Positions 24,621 to 33,004 of a stretch of DNA of 64,000 nucleotides are shown here, piece after piece. Under the pieces are notes generated by a model. It saw only the letters and a program-made list of their open reading frames with translations, searched no databases and was not told where the DNA came from. The first letter of the stretch is position 1; each line of letters begins with the position of its first letter. The position numbers were made by a program, and so were the translations under genes. This stretch comes from Halopenitus persicus (GTDB lineage Archaea; Halobacteriota; Halobacteria; Halobacteriales; Haloferacaceae): the NCBI RefSeq assembly GCF_002355635.1, contig NZ_AP017558.1:992001-1056000 (forward strand), read 5' to 3'.

Positions 24621-24713
24621 ATGGACGTCGTATCGCGACCGCCGAGCGCGTCGAGTGGAGTCGAACCGCCGGTCCCCGTCGGTCGATCCCGGGGATGCGG
24701 ACGACGGCGATGA
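24621..24713 (+). CDS. Possible 30-residue leader peptide
   Basis: ATG at 24621, correctly spaced after a TATA element, opens a 30-codon frame (MDVVSRPPSASSGVEPP...) ending RSRGCGRRR, with its stop overlapping the ATG of the next gene (ATGA). Could be a translated leader that couples to the downstream gene, or a remnant. Weak evidence. Confidence 0.25.
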   Translation: MDVVSRPPSASSGVEPPVPVGRSRGCGRRR

Positions 24714-25573
24714 TGGCCGAGTTCGATACCGAGCGCGTGCACGAGGAAGTCCGCATCGAGCGCCTCGCCGGGCGTGACGGCAGGAGCGGCCGGAACACGG
24801 AGCGCGACGGGGACCGCCGCGGTCGCGTCGCCAGGCTGGTGATGGAGCGAGGCGACCGCCGGCTGAACGTGTTCCGGCCGCCCAAGCTCGAGGCGATGGC
24901 CGCGGCGGTCGAGGCGCTGGCCGACGAGGTCGACTGCCTGGTAGTGTACGGCGAGGGTGAGTTCTCCGCGGGCGCGGACCTGGAGTTCATCCGCGAGGCG
25001 CCGGCGGAGATGCGGCCGGTCACGATCGACACCATCGCGGCGGCCTCGAGCCGGTACATCCGCGCCGTTCGGGAGTTTCCCGGACCGGTGATCTCCGCCG
25101 TGACCGGGGTCGCGGCCGGCGGCGGGCTCGGCTTCATGCTCGCGTCGGACCTCAACTACCTCCACGAGTCGGCGACGCTGGACACCGCCTTCGCTCGGAT
25201 CGGCCTGACGCCGGACAACGCCATCTCCTTCTTCCTCGTCAAGACGGTCGGCCCGTACAAGGCCCGCGAGCTGCTGTTCGATCCCGAACCGATCGACGCA
25301 GCGGAGGCGGTCGACCTCGGCTTCGCGAACGCGGCCTACGGCGGCTCGGCCGAGGCGTTCCTCGAGACCGTCACCGACCGCGCGCGCGAGCTCGCGGCCG
25401 GCCCGACCGACGTTCACGCCGAGACGAAGACGCTCGTCGACGCCTCCTACGAGGGTCGGCTGAGCCAGCATCTCGAGCAGGAACGCACCGCGATCAAGCG
25501 GATGAGCGGGACCGACACCTTCGACGAGGGGCTCGACGCGTTCCTCGAGGGCCGCGACCCCGAGTGGGACTGA
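24710..25573 (+). CDS. Enoyl-CoA hydratase/isomerase family, PaaG/PaaB-like isomerase type
   Basis: 287 residues. Crotonase fold with oxyanion segments GEGEFSAGADLEFIRE (about 80) and VTGVAAGGGLGFMLASD (about 128). Neither hydratase Glu is kept (GGLGF; AFA), while an Asp is present in IGLTPDNAISFFLVK, the PaaG catalytic position. This supports a delta-isomerase or epoxide isomerase rather than a hydratase. The first 40 residues are a charged Arg/Gly-rich extension. Start is ambiguous: ATGs at 24695, 24710 and 24713; 24710 overlaps the leader stop. The stop lies inside a 17-bp direct duplication. Confidence 0.75.
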   Translation: MMAEFDTERVHEEVRIERLAGRDGRSGRNTERDGDRRGRVARLVMERGDRRLNVFRPPKLEAMAAAVEALADEVDCLVVYGEGEFSAGADLEFIREAPAEMRPVTIDTIAAASSRYIRAVREFPGPVISAVTGVAAGGGLGFMLASDLNYLHESATLDTAFARIGLTPDNAISFFLVKTVGPYKARELLFDPEPIDAAEAVDLGFANAAYGGSAEAFLETVTDRARELAAGPTDVHAETKTLVDASYEGRLSQHLEQERTAIKRMSGTDTFDEGLDAFLEGRDPEWD

Positions 25574-25599
25574 ACCGCGTTGGGGACTGAACCGCGTTG
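25566..25599. repeat. 17-bp duplication containing the stop codon
   Basis: gggactgaaccgcgttg at 25566-25582 and 25583-25599; the gene stop TGA (25571-25573) is in the first copy and is repeated in the second. Confidence 0.9.
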
Positions 25600-25698
25600 G
25601 CTCGAGCCGGTTGCCTGCGCACGCAACGGCTACCCCGTACGCGCCGGCGCGCAGGATCGATCGATACAAGTCGACGTCCGTCGAGCGACCACCTATCG

Positions 25699-26493
25699 AT
25701 GACCGACCAGACGCCGACCTTCGACACGCTCGATGTCACCGTTTCCGAGGACGGAATCGCGACCGTCAGACTGGCAAACGACCCGGTGAACGCGATCAGC
25801 CAGCCGATGCGCCACGAACTGGCCGACGCGCTCGACGTCCTCCGGGAGGACCGGGTCCGCGTCGTCGTCTTCGCGGGCACCCCGAAGGTGTTCTCGGTGG
25901 GTGCCGACGTCGGGCTCTTCGAGGAGGCTCAGGAGTGGACCACCGCCGAGTTCCGGCGCAACTCCCGCGTCCTCGGCCGCGTCTTCGACGGGCTCGAGAC
26001 GATCGAAAAGCCCGTGATCGCCGCGATCGAGGGCACCTGCGTCGGCGGCGGCCTCGAGCTCGCGCTCGCGTGCGACGTCCGGATCGTCGCCCCCGACGCG
26101 ACGCTCGGGTTCCCGGAACACAACATCGGCCTCATCCCCGGGCTCGGCGGCTGCTCCCGCTTCGTCCAGCTCGTCGGTCCCGGCGTCGCCAAGGACCTGA
26201 TCTTCTCCGGCGAGCTGATCGACGGCGCGGAGGCGGCCGACGTCGGCCTGGTCGAACGCGTGGAGGACGACCCCGCCGCCGCCGCCGCGGCCTACGCCGA
26301 GGACCTGCTTGAGGGGCCGCCGCAGGCGCTCGGGCTGGCCAAGCGGGCGGTCAACACGGCGCGCGACACTGACACCCGGACCGCCGGGTTCGTCGAGTCG
26401 CTCGCCCAGAGCACGCTGTTGAAGACGGCGGACCACGAGGAGGGCGTCGCGGCGTTCCGTGAGGATCGGGATCCGGAGTTCACCGGGGAGTGA
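25699..26493 (+). CDS. Enoyl-CoA hydratase/isomerase family protein
   Basis: 264 residues, canonical hydratase. Oxyanion segment FSVGADVGLFEEA, then AAIEGTCVGGGLELALACD with the first catalytic Glu and GFPEHNIGLIPGLGGCSRF with the second. C-terminal EGVAAFREDRDPEFTGE. Candidate PaaF-like or beta-oxidation 2,3-enoyl-CoA hydratase. Start at 25699 taken where homology begins; the frame is open upstream. Same strand as the preceding isomerase-like gene, 125 bases after it. The stop codon is in the first unit of a 25-bp tandem array. Confidence 0.88.
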   Translation: MTDQTPTFDTLDVTVSEDGIATVRLANDPVNAISQPMRHELADALDVLREDRVRVVVFAGTPKVFSVGADVGLFEEAQEWTTAEFRRNSRVLGRVFDGLETIEKPVIAAIEGTCVGGGLELALACDVRIVAPDATLGFPEHNIGLIPGLGGCSRFVQLVGPGVAKDLIFSGELIDGAEAADVGLVERVEDDPAAAAAAYAEDLLEGPPQALGLAKRAVNTARDTDTRTAGFVESLAQSTLLKTADHEEGVAAFREDRDPEFTGE

Positions 26494-26547
26494 CTGCCCG
26501 GAGTTCACCGGGGAGTGACTGCCCGGAGTTCACCGGGGTGTGACCGC
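26473..26547. repeat. Tandem repeat, 25 bp unit, 3 copies, spanning a stop codon
   Basis: Unit ccggagttcaccggggagtg plus actgc starts at 26473, 26498 and 26523. The hydratase stop TGA at 26491-26493 is in copy one; copies two and three repeat the last codons and the stop. It fills most of the gap to the convergent hydratase gene. Confidence 0.95.
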
Positions 26548-26561
26548 CTCAGCGTCCCCGG

Positions 26562-27437
26562 TTAGGCGTCGTTCCACTCGGGGTCGCGGTCCTCGAAGAA
26601 CGCCGCGATCCCCTCGTCCTTGTCGGCGGTGGCGAACAGCTGGCTGAACAGCTCGGCCTCGTATTCGATGCCGTCCTCGAGCCCGAGTTGCCCGCTCGCC
26701 CGGACCGCGTCCTTGGCGAACTCGAGCGCCACGAGGCTCTTGTCGGCCATCATTCCCGCCAGCTCGGCGACTCGCTCGTCGAGCTCGTCGGGCTCGTACA
26801 CCTCGTCGACGAGGCCGATCTCGGCCGCCTCCGCGGCGTCGATCAGCTCGCCGGAGAGGATCAACCGCAATGCCTGCCCGGTGCCGACGATCCGGGGGAG
26901 CCGCTGCGTGCCGCCGCCGCCGGGGATGATACCCAGGTTGATCTCGGGCTGGCCGAGCTTCGCGCGCGTGGAGGCGATCCGAACGTCACACGCCTGCGCG
27001 AGCTCGCAGCCACCGCCCAGCGCGTGGCCGTTGATCCGGGCGATCACGGGCTTCGAGAGCTCCGCGACGCGCTCGTAGATCCGGGGGCGCTCGCTGACCT
27101 CGCGCTGGTCGATCGCGTCCCGGTCGCGGAACTCGCCCACGTCCGCGCCCGCGACGAACGCCTTCCCCTCGGGGTCGCCGGTCACCACGACGACCCGGAC
27201 CGAATCGTCGTCGTCGACCGCCGCGAGGACGCTCGAGAACTCCTCGCGGACCGTCGCATCGAGCGCGTTCCGCGCGTCCGGTCGCGAGATCGTGATCGTC
27301 GCGACACCCTCGGCGAGGTCGTCGACCGCCACGTCGACGGTGTCACAGTCGGCTGCGGCTTCGATGACATCGGCATCGTCGGTCGCGGCGGTCGCATCCG
27401 CGGCGGACGCGTCCGCGTCGGCGTCGTTTCCAGTCAT
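26562..27437 (-). CDS. Enoyl-CoA hydratase
   Basis: 291 residues. Best canonical hydratase of the window: FVAGADVGEFRDRD, INGHALGGGCELAQACD (first Glu), GQPEINLGIIPGGGGTQRLPR (second Glu). The first 40 residues are an Asp/Ala-rich extension. Hydrates 2-enoyl-CoA to 3-hydroxyacyl-CoA, directly feeding the dehydrogenase encoded just upstream, with which it overlaps by four bases (ATGA). The pair forms the hydratase/dehydrogenase core of a beta-oxidation-type spiral, split here into two proteins rather than fused as in bacterial FadB. Confidence 0.92.
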   Translation of the reverse strand: MTGNDADADASAADATAATDDADVIEAAADCDTVDVAVDDLAEGVATITISRPDARNALDATVREEFSSVLAAVDDDDSVRVVVVTGDPEGKAFVAGADVGEFRDRDAIDQREVSERPRIYERVAELSKPVIARINGHALGGGCELAQACDVRIASTRAKLGQPEINLGIIPGGGGTQRLPRIVGTGQALRLILSGELIDAAEAAEIGLVDEVYEPDELDERVAELAGMMADKSLVALEFAKDAVRASGQLGLEDGIEYEAELFSQLFATADKDEGIAAFFEDRDPEWNDA

Positions 27438-28315
27438 CGGTCGTCGTCCCCGCTGACGCCGACGACCTCGCCGTCCTCCCAGACGTAGAAGCCCTCGCCG
27501 GACTTCTTCCCGAGCTTGCCCGCGCGGACCTTGCGTTTGAGGGTCTGTGGCGGCTTGAACCGTTCGCCGAGCTCCTCGCGGAGGTACTCGAGGATGTCGA
27601 GGCGGACGTCGAGTCCGACCACGTCGGTCAGCTCGAGGGGGCCCATCGGGTGGTTGTAGCCGAGCTCCATCGCCTGGTCGATGTCCTCGGCGGAGGCGAC
27701 GCCCTCCTCGAGCATCCGGATCGCCTCGACGCCGAGCGCGACCCCGAGTCGTGAGGAGGCGAACCCCGCGGTATCGGTGACCGTCACCGGCTCCTTGTCG
27801 ATCTCCTCGACGAGATCGGTCGCCGCGGCGAGCGTCCCCTCGCTCGTCTGTTCGGCGACGATGATCTCCACGAGCCCCATAATGTGGACGGGATTGAAGA
27901 AGTGGAGCCCGACCGCGCGCTCGGGGCGCTCCAGGGCGTCGGCGATCGCCGTCATCGACAGCGAGGAGGTGTTGCTGGCGATGATCGCGTCGTCGGCGAC
28001 GTGTTCCTCCACGTCCGCGAAGGTGTCGCGTTTGAGGTCGAGGTCCTCGGGGACGGCCTCGATCACGAACGACGCGTCCGCGACCGCGTCCGCGAGGTCG
28101 GTCGTCGTGTCGATACGGTCGAGGGCCGCGTCCGCCTCGGCCTGCGTCAGCTTGTCGCGCTCGACGCCGCCCTGCAGGTTCTTCTCGATCGCGTCGACCC
28201 CGTCATCGAGGATCCCCGTCTCGATGTCGCGGATCGTGACGTCGTGGCCCGCCATCGCGGTCACCTGTGCGATACCGTGTCCCATCGTGCCGGCTCCGAG
28301 TACGGTAACGTTCAT
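27434..28315 (-). CDS. 3-hydroxyacyl-CoA dehydrogenase
   Basis: 293 residues. NAD-binding motif VTVLGAGTMGHGIAQ at the N-terminus, then VIEAVPEDLDLK, SNTSSLSMT, the catalytic HFFNPVHIMGLVE (His-Glu pair) and the C-terminal dimerisation domain NHPMGPLELTDVVGLD ... KLGKKSGEGFYVW. Oxidises 3-hydroxyacyl-CoA to the keto form; PaaH-like in a phenylacetate pathway. It is the first gene of a two-gene operon with the hydratase. A minus-strand CTTAATG lies about 28 bases upstream and a stronger TTTATATACC about 80 bases upstream. Confidence 0.93.
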   Translation of the reverse strand: MNVTVLGAGTMGHGIAQVTAMAGHDVTIRDIETGILDDGVDAIEKNLQGGVERDKLTQAEADAALDRIDTTTDLADAVADASFVIEAVPEDLDLKRDTFADVEEHVADDAIIASNTSSLSMTAIADALERPERAVGLHFFNPVHIMGLVEIIVAEQTSEGTLAAATDLVEEIDKEPVTVTDTAGFASSRLGVALGVEAIRMLEEGVASAEDIDQAMELGYNHPMGPLELTDVVGLDVRLDILEYLREELGERFKPPQTLKRKVRAGKLGKKSGEGFYVWEDGEVVGVSGDDDR

Positions 28316-28937
28316 CAGTCATAGCTTGCCGAACGGACTCATTAAGATTGTCATACCGAGCAACGGCGAGCGTCGTCGAAGCCGAAATTTCCCCGGTATA
28401 TAAATGATGAATTCTATACACGTCTACGAAATATACTAATTCAGATACTTGCGAAGAGGGCGTAAATAGCACACATTTGAGAGGTTTCACTAACGACGAC
28501 GTGAGTTATAAATGGTTGTTGGATACACATACGATCCATAAACCGTACGTAGACGCATCATTGACCGTTTATACGACGCGTTAGTTCCGGGAGACGCATT
28601 TTACGGATGGCGGATCCGACACTGATCGCGCAGTGATATGAGTTAACTCGGGGGAACTACCAGTCATTTTTAAATGATCGGTGTCAGGAACGTCTCGCGT
28701 AACGGGCGACTTCAGACGATGGGACAACGACGTCCCGGGGACGAGCGGGACGCGTGTTCACGCAGCGGGCAGGTGGGTTTCGGAGACGGCCGAATCGGCC
28801 GCCATATCAGGACTGCCCACTCGCATCGAGTGTGGGGAGATGTAAAGTGGACGCGGGGGATTCCCCGTCGACCGGAAGCGACGGTGTTTTTATATAGAGC
28901 GTCGTGGACGTTCGAAGGATCGACCCCTCACGCCGTG
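28316..28937. other. 622-base AT-rich gene-free region
   Basis: Between the divergent dehydrogenase (-) and the 3' end of thiI (-). The part from about 28385 to 28680 is clearly AT-richer than the rest of the window, with several TATA-like strings (tatataaatg, gagttataaatgg, ccgtttatacg). No open frame longer than a few codons from a plausible start was seen in that part. Promoter for the dehydrogenase is at its left end; the rest is unexplained. Confidence 0.6.
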
Positions 28938-30197
28938 CTACAACGGGACGCGCTCGGCTCCGTCGGCCGCCTCGCGGGCGGCGTCGCGCAGCCAGTCGGG
29001 TTCGATGTCGGCGATCTGCTCGCGGCCGGCCCGCGTCTCGACCCGGTCGGGCGCGAACCGGTCGCAGCCGACCGTGATGTCGGCGGTGTCGCGGGTGCCG
29101 ATCCGCTCGGCCCGCTCGACGATCGTCGGCTTGTCGAGCGTGAGCAGCGGCCGGTGGATCGGAAAGTCGGTGACGGAGTCGAGCACGGAGAGGTTCTGTG
29201 TGGTCTGGCTCGACTTCTGGCCGATCACCTCCCCCGTGACGACTCCGGTGGCGCCGCGGTCCGCCGAGATATCCGCGGCGACCCGGTACATGAACCGGCG
29301 GAAGACGAGCATCCGACCCTGCTCGAGCGTCCCTGCGAGCCGCCGACAGACATCGCCGGCGTCGACGACGTGGATCGCGTCGAGATGGTTCGGGGCGTAC
29401 TCCGCCAGGGTTCGAGCCGCCTCCTCGGCCCGGGCGCGGTGGTCCGGACCGCCGAAATCGCCCAGGTCGAGATAGACCGGCGTGACCGGCGCGCCGCGCC
29501 GCATCACCTCGAAGGCGGCCACCGGCGAGTCGATCCCGCCCGAAAGCAGGGCGATCAGGGGCCGCTGGCTCCCCAGCGGGAGCCCGCCCGGCCCCGGATG
29601 CTTCTCGACGAAGACGAACGCCTCCTCGTCGGCGACGTCGGCGCGGAACGTCACGTCCGGGTCCTCCAGGTCCACGGTCGGGTCCCGGTCCGTGACCGCC
29701 TCGAAGACCGCGCTGCCCCCCTCGCGCTCGAGGTCCTCGCTCGTGAACGGATGGTCGCCGACGCGGTTGACCCGGACCGCGAAGCTTCCGCCGTCGAACC
29801 GGTCGGCCGCGACGGTCGCCAGCGCGTCCGTGACCGCCGTCGCCGTGGGAGCGACGGTCACCGCCGGGCTCGCGGAGACCACGCCCGGCGCGTCGGTCGC
29901 GGCGTCGACGGCGGCGGCGACGGTCCCCGGATCCGGATGGTCGTCCGGCGACGACGCCGCGTCGGAACCGGCCCCGGACCCCGTCGGCTCCAGAATCGGC
30001 CGGTTTCGGCGGTGTCGAACCGACGCGTCGATCCCGCGGTCGGCGAGGAGCGCGCGCAGGTTCCGGCCGAGCTGCGACTGCATCTCGTACCGGACGCGCT
30101 CGCTCTTGGTGCCGATGGCGCCGACGCGGACGAGGACGGCGTCGGCTCCCGGCGGCACGCGGGCGGCGCCGATCGGCGGAGCGGGACCGGTCGTCAT
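28938..30197 (-). CDS. thiI: tRNA sulfurtransferase ThiI
   Basis: 419 residues. THUMP-type RNA-binding N-terminal half (about 20-200, with a poorly conserved acidic insert at 75-100), then an adenylation domain with PP-loop ALLSGGIDSPVAAFEVM (about 215) and the conserved GEVIGQKSSQTTQNL. No C-terminal rhodanese domain, as in most archaea. Adenylates U8 of tRNA for 4-thiouridine formation. Start at 30197 has a minus-strand CCATATATCC about 36 bases upstream. Cytoplasmic, transcribed alone. Confidence 0.92.
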   Translation of the reverse strand: MTTGPAPPIGAARVPPGADAVLVRVGAIGTKSERVRYEMQSQLGRNLRALLADRGIDASVRHRRNRPILEPTGSGAGSDAASSPDDHPDPGTVAAAVDAATDAPGVVSASPAVTVAPTATAVTDALATVAADRFDGGSFAVRVNRVGDHPFTSEDLEREGGSAVFEAVTDRDPTVDLEDPDVTFRADVADEEAFVFVEKHPGPGGLPLGSQRPLIALLSGGIDSPVAAFEVMRRGAPVTPVYLDLGDFGGPDHRARAEEAARTLAEYAPNHLDAIHVVDAGDVCRRLAGTLEQGRMLVFRRFMYRVAADISADRGATGVVTGEVIGQKSSQTTQNLSVLDSVTDFPIHRPLLTLDKPTIVERAERIGTRDTADITVGCDRFAPDRVETRAGREQIADIEPDWLRDAAREAADGAERVPL

Positions 30198-30228
30198 CGA
30201 CGATGCTAGACGAGGGGTGGATATATGG

Positions 30229-30238
30229 GCGGCGGAAT
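30229..30238 (-). promoter_or_regulatory. TATA-like element for thiI
   Basis: ggatatatgg in the 53-base gap between the divergent thiI and gamma-glutamyltransferase genes; spacing to thiI (about 36) fits, spacing to the other gene (about 18) is short for a leaderless start. Confidence 0.4.
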
Positions 30239-30250
30239 CGAGCGTCGACT

Positions 30251-31852
30251 ATGGATCCGAACCTGGACCGGTTCACGTCCCGACGCTCGACGGTGTACGG
30301 GCAGCGTGGCGTGGTCGCCACGAGCCAGCCGCTGGCCGCGCAGGCCGGCATCGAGACCCTCCGCGACGGAGGCAACGCCTTCGACGCGGCCGTCGCGACC
30401 GCGGCGGCGCTGAACGTGGTCGAGCCGACCTCGACCGGCCTCGGCGGCGACGTCTTCGCGCTCTACCGCACCGCCGACGACGAGGTGGGCGCGATGCGCG
30501 CCTGCGGCGGCGCGCCGGCCGACGCGACGATCGAGGCGGTCCGCGACCGACTCGGCCCCGACGCCGACGGGATGCCGTTTCGGGGTCCACACACGGTGAC
30601 CGTCCCCGGAACCGCCCGGGGCTGGGAGGCGACCGCGCGGGAGCTGGGTCGCAAGCCGCTCGACGAGCTGCTCCAGCCCGCGATCCGCTACGCGACCGAG
30701 GGGTTCCCCGTCTCCGAGGTCGTCGCCTCCCAGTGGGAACACGGCGAGGAGGTCTTCGAGACCGACCACGCGCGCGCTGCGTTCCTCTTCGGGGACGCCG
30801 CCCCGAAGGCCGGCCAGTTCGTCACGCTGCCGAAGCTCGGCGAGTCGCTCCGCCGGGTCGCCGAGGACGGCGCCGACGTCGTCTACGAGGGCGGGATCGC
30901 CGAGGCGATCGCGACCGCGGTGCAGGAGCAGGGCGGGTTCCTGACCGTCGAGGACCTCGCCGACTTCTCGGTCGAGTGGCCCGACCCTGTTTCGACGACC
31001 TACAACGGGGCGACGGTCCACGAACTGCCGCCGAACAACCAGGGGCTCATCGCGCTCGAGGCGCTGAACGTCGCCGCCGAGCTCGACGCCGGCGAGTGCG
31101 CGTACGGCTCGGTCGACCGGGTCCACCGGCTCGCGGAGGCGATGAAGGTCGCGTTCCACGACGGCCATCGGTACATCACCGATCCCGACTACGAGGACCA
31201 CCCGCCGCTCGGATCGACGGAGTGGGCCCGACGGCGCGCCCAGGAGGTCGGCCCGCGTGCGAATCACGACGTCTCCTTCGGGGTCCCGAACGCGAACGCG
31301 GAGGACGCCGACACCGTCCTGTTGACCGTCGCAGACGACGAGGGGAACGTCGTCTCCTACATCAACTCCCGGTTCGCTGGCTTCGGATCGGGGCTCGTGG
31401 CCGGCGAGACGGGGATCGCCCTGCAGAACCGCGGCGCCTCGTTCTCGCTCGACCCCGACCACCCGAACGCGCTCGAGCCGGAGAAGCGCCCCTTCCACAC
31501 CCTCATTCCGGGGATCGCGCGGCTCGGCGATGCCGACTGGGCGGCTTTCGGCGTGATGGGTGGCTACATGCAGCCCCAGGGCCACCTCCAGGTGATCACG
31601 AACGTCGTCGACTACGGAATGCCGATCCAGCGCGCGCTCGACGAGCCGCGCTGGCGATACCGGGAGTCGGGGGAACTCGCGCTCGAACCGCAGTTCGACG
31701 ACGAGCTCGCCGCCGGACTCGTCCGGCGGGGCCACCGGGTTCGAACCCTCACCGCGAGCGAGTTCGGCGGGGCACAGCTCGTCCGGAACGACGACGGCGT
31801 GCTCTCGGGGGCGACCGACCCGCGAAAGGACGGCAACGCGCAGGGATACTGA
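30251..31852 (+). CDS. Gamma-glutamyltransferase family protein
   Basis: 533 residues, N-terminal nucleophile hydrolase family. Family blocks are GVVATSQPLAAQAGIETL, GGNAFDAAVATAAALNVVEP and STGLGGDVFALY. The likely nucleophilic Thr is in EDADTVLLTVADDEGN (about residue 357), followed by SYINSRFAGFGSGLVAGETG. Self-cleavage gives two subunits that move or hydrolyse gamma-glutamyl groups. No signal peptide is visible, unlike bacterial periplasmic enzymes. Haloarchaea use gamma-glutamylcysteine as thiol, so turnover of that compound is possible, but the related cephalosporin-acylase-like or unknown amidohydrolases cannot be excluded. Start at 30251 follows homology. Confidence 0.85.
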   Translation: MDPNLDRFTSRRSTVYGQRGVVATSQPLAAQAGIETLRDGGNAFDAAVATAAALNVVEPTSTGLGGDVFALYRTADDEVGAMRACGGAPADATIEAVRDRLGPDADGMPFRGPHTVTVPGTARGWEATARELGRKPLDELLQPAIRYATEGFPVSEVVASQWEHGEEVFETDHARAAFLFGDAAPKAGQFVTLPKLGESLRRVAEDGADVVYEGGIAEAIATAVQEQGGFLTVEDLADFSVEWPDPVSTTYNGATVHELPPNNQGLIALEALNVAAELDAGECAYGSVDRVHRLAEAMKVAFHDGHRYITDPDYEDHPPLGSTEWARRRAQEVGPRANHDVSFGVPNANAEDADTVLLTVADDEGNVVSYINSRFAGFGSGLVAGETGIALQNRGASFSLDPDHPNALEPEKRPFHTLIPGIARLGDADWAAFGVMGGYMQPQGHLQVITNVVDYGMPIQRALDEPRWRYRESGELALEPQFDDELAAGLVRRGHRVRTLTASEFGGAQLVRNDDGVLSGATDPRKDGNAQGY

Positions 31853-31952
31853 CCGTCGTCCCCGAGCGCCGCAAGCGATCGTCGCCGGCCGAACCCGGTG
31901 GACGACCGATCGATCCCGTCACGTTTTGGACGCCGGCCGCGAGAGTGCCGGC

Positions 31953-32897
31953 ATGAACGTCAACGAGAGTCCCGAAATGAACGTCATCGTCACCGGCGGC
32001 CGCGGGACCTCCGGTCGCTGGATCGTCGACGCGCTCACGGCCGACCACGACGTCACGTGTCTGGACCGCGAGCTCCCGGCGAACGGCGGCCATCCGGACG
32101 TGGAGTACCGGGCGCTCGACCTCACGGACGCGGGCGGGACCTTCGACGCGATCACCGCGATCGACCCCGACGCGGTGGTGCATTGGGCCGCGATCCCGGT
32201 CGCCGGAACCCATCCCGGCGTCGACCTCTACCGGAACAACACGCTGGCGGCCCACAACGTGCTCACGGCCGCCGGACGCGTCGGCGCGGACGTCGTCCAG
32301 GCGTCCTCGGACGGCGCCTACGGCTTCTTCTTCGCCGCCGAGACGCCGGTTCCGGACGAGCTCCCGATCACGGAGAACCACGCGCTGCGTCCGGAGGACC
32401 CCTACGGGCTCTCGAAGGTCGTGGGCGAGGAGATCGCCGAGACGGTCGCGCGCCGCGACGGCGTCTCGATCGCCTCGATCCGGCCCTCCTGGATCCAGGA
32501 GCCGGGATCGTACCCCTGCCGGGATCCGGACTACGTCACGGACCGGTCCGCCGGCGCCGGCAACTACTGGTCGTACGTGGACGTCCGGGACGTGGCCGAC
32601 CTCGTCGTCGCCGCGCTCGCGGGCGTCACCGCGCCGGCGGGTGATGACGGGGCAACCGACGTCGAAACCGCGATCGAGGGCCACGAGGCGTTCAACTGCG
32701 TCGGCCCCGACAACGCGCTGGGGGAACCGCTTCGGGACCTGATGCGGGATCACTACGGCCGGCTGCCCGAGGACTGCTCGGTCGAGGGGGACGCGTCGGC
32801 CTACTCGACGGCCAAGGCGGAGCGGCTGCTCGGCTGGGAACCGACCCGGCCCTGGCGCGACGCCGCGGACGAGCCGGTCGAGCCGCCCGCGGTCTGA
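31953..32897 (+). CDS. NAD-dependent epimerase/dehydratase family protein
   Basis: 314 residues, extended short-chain dehydrogenase. Rossmann motif VTGGRGTSGRWIVDAL near residue 12, Ser in SSDGAYGFFF and catalytic YGLSK (about residue 150) with ADVVQ strand before it. C-terminal substrate region contains FNCVGPDNALGEPL and STAKAERLLGWEP. Acts on a nucleotide sugar or related carbohydrate; substrate not readable. Two in-frame ATGs (31953 and 31977); the second directly starts the conserved MNVIVTGG and is equally possible. No sugar gene cluster surrounds it. Confidence 0.8.
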   Translation: MNVNESPEMNVIVTGGRGTSGRWIVDALTADHDVTCLDRELPANGGHPDVEYRALDLTDAGGTFDAITAIDPDAVVHWAAIPVAGTHPGVDLYRNNTLAAHNVLTAAGRVGADVVQASSDGAYGFFFAAETPVPDELPITENHALRPEDPYGLSKVVGEEIAETVARRDGVSIASIRPSWIQEPGSYPCRDPDYVTDRSAGAGNYWSYVDVRDVADLVVAALAGVTAPAGDDGATDVETAIEGHEAFNCVGPDNALGEPLRDLMRDHYGRLPEDCSVEGDASAYSTAKAERLLGWEPTRPWRDAADEPVEPPAV

Positions 32898-33004
32898 TCG
32901 ACGTCGCGTAACCGAGGCTACAGCTTCGTATACGGAATCCGTTCCCGACATACACGAAAAATTTTTACTTCGTTGCGCCGACCCTTCAGTAGAGACTCGT
33001 TGTC

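Noticed and set aside
31738-31748. tRNA T-loop-like GGTTCGAACCC
   Set aside because: It lies in frame inside the gamma-glutamyltransferase gene and no acceptor or anticodon stems flank it.
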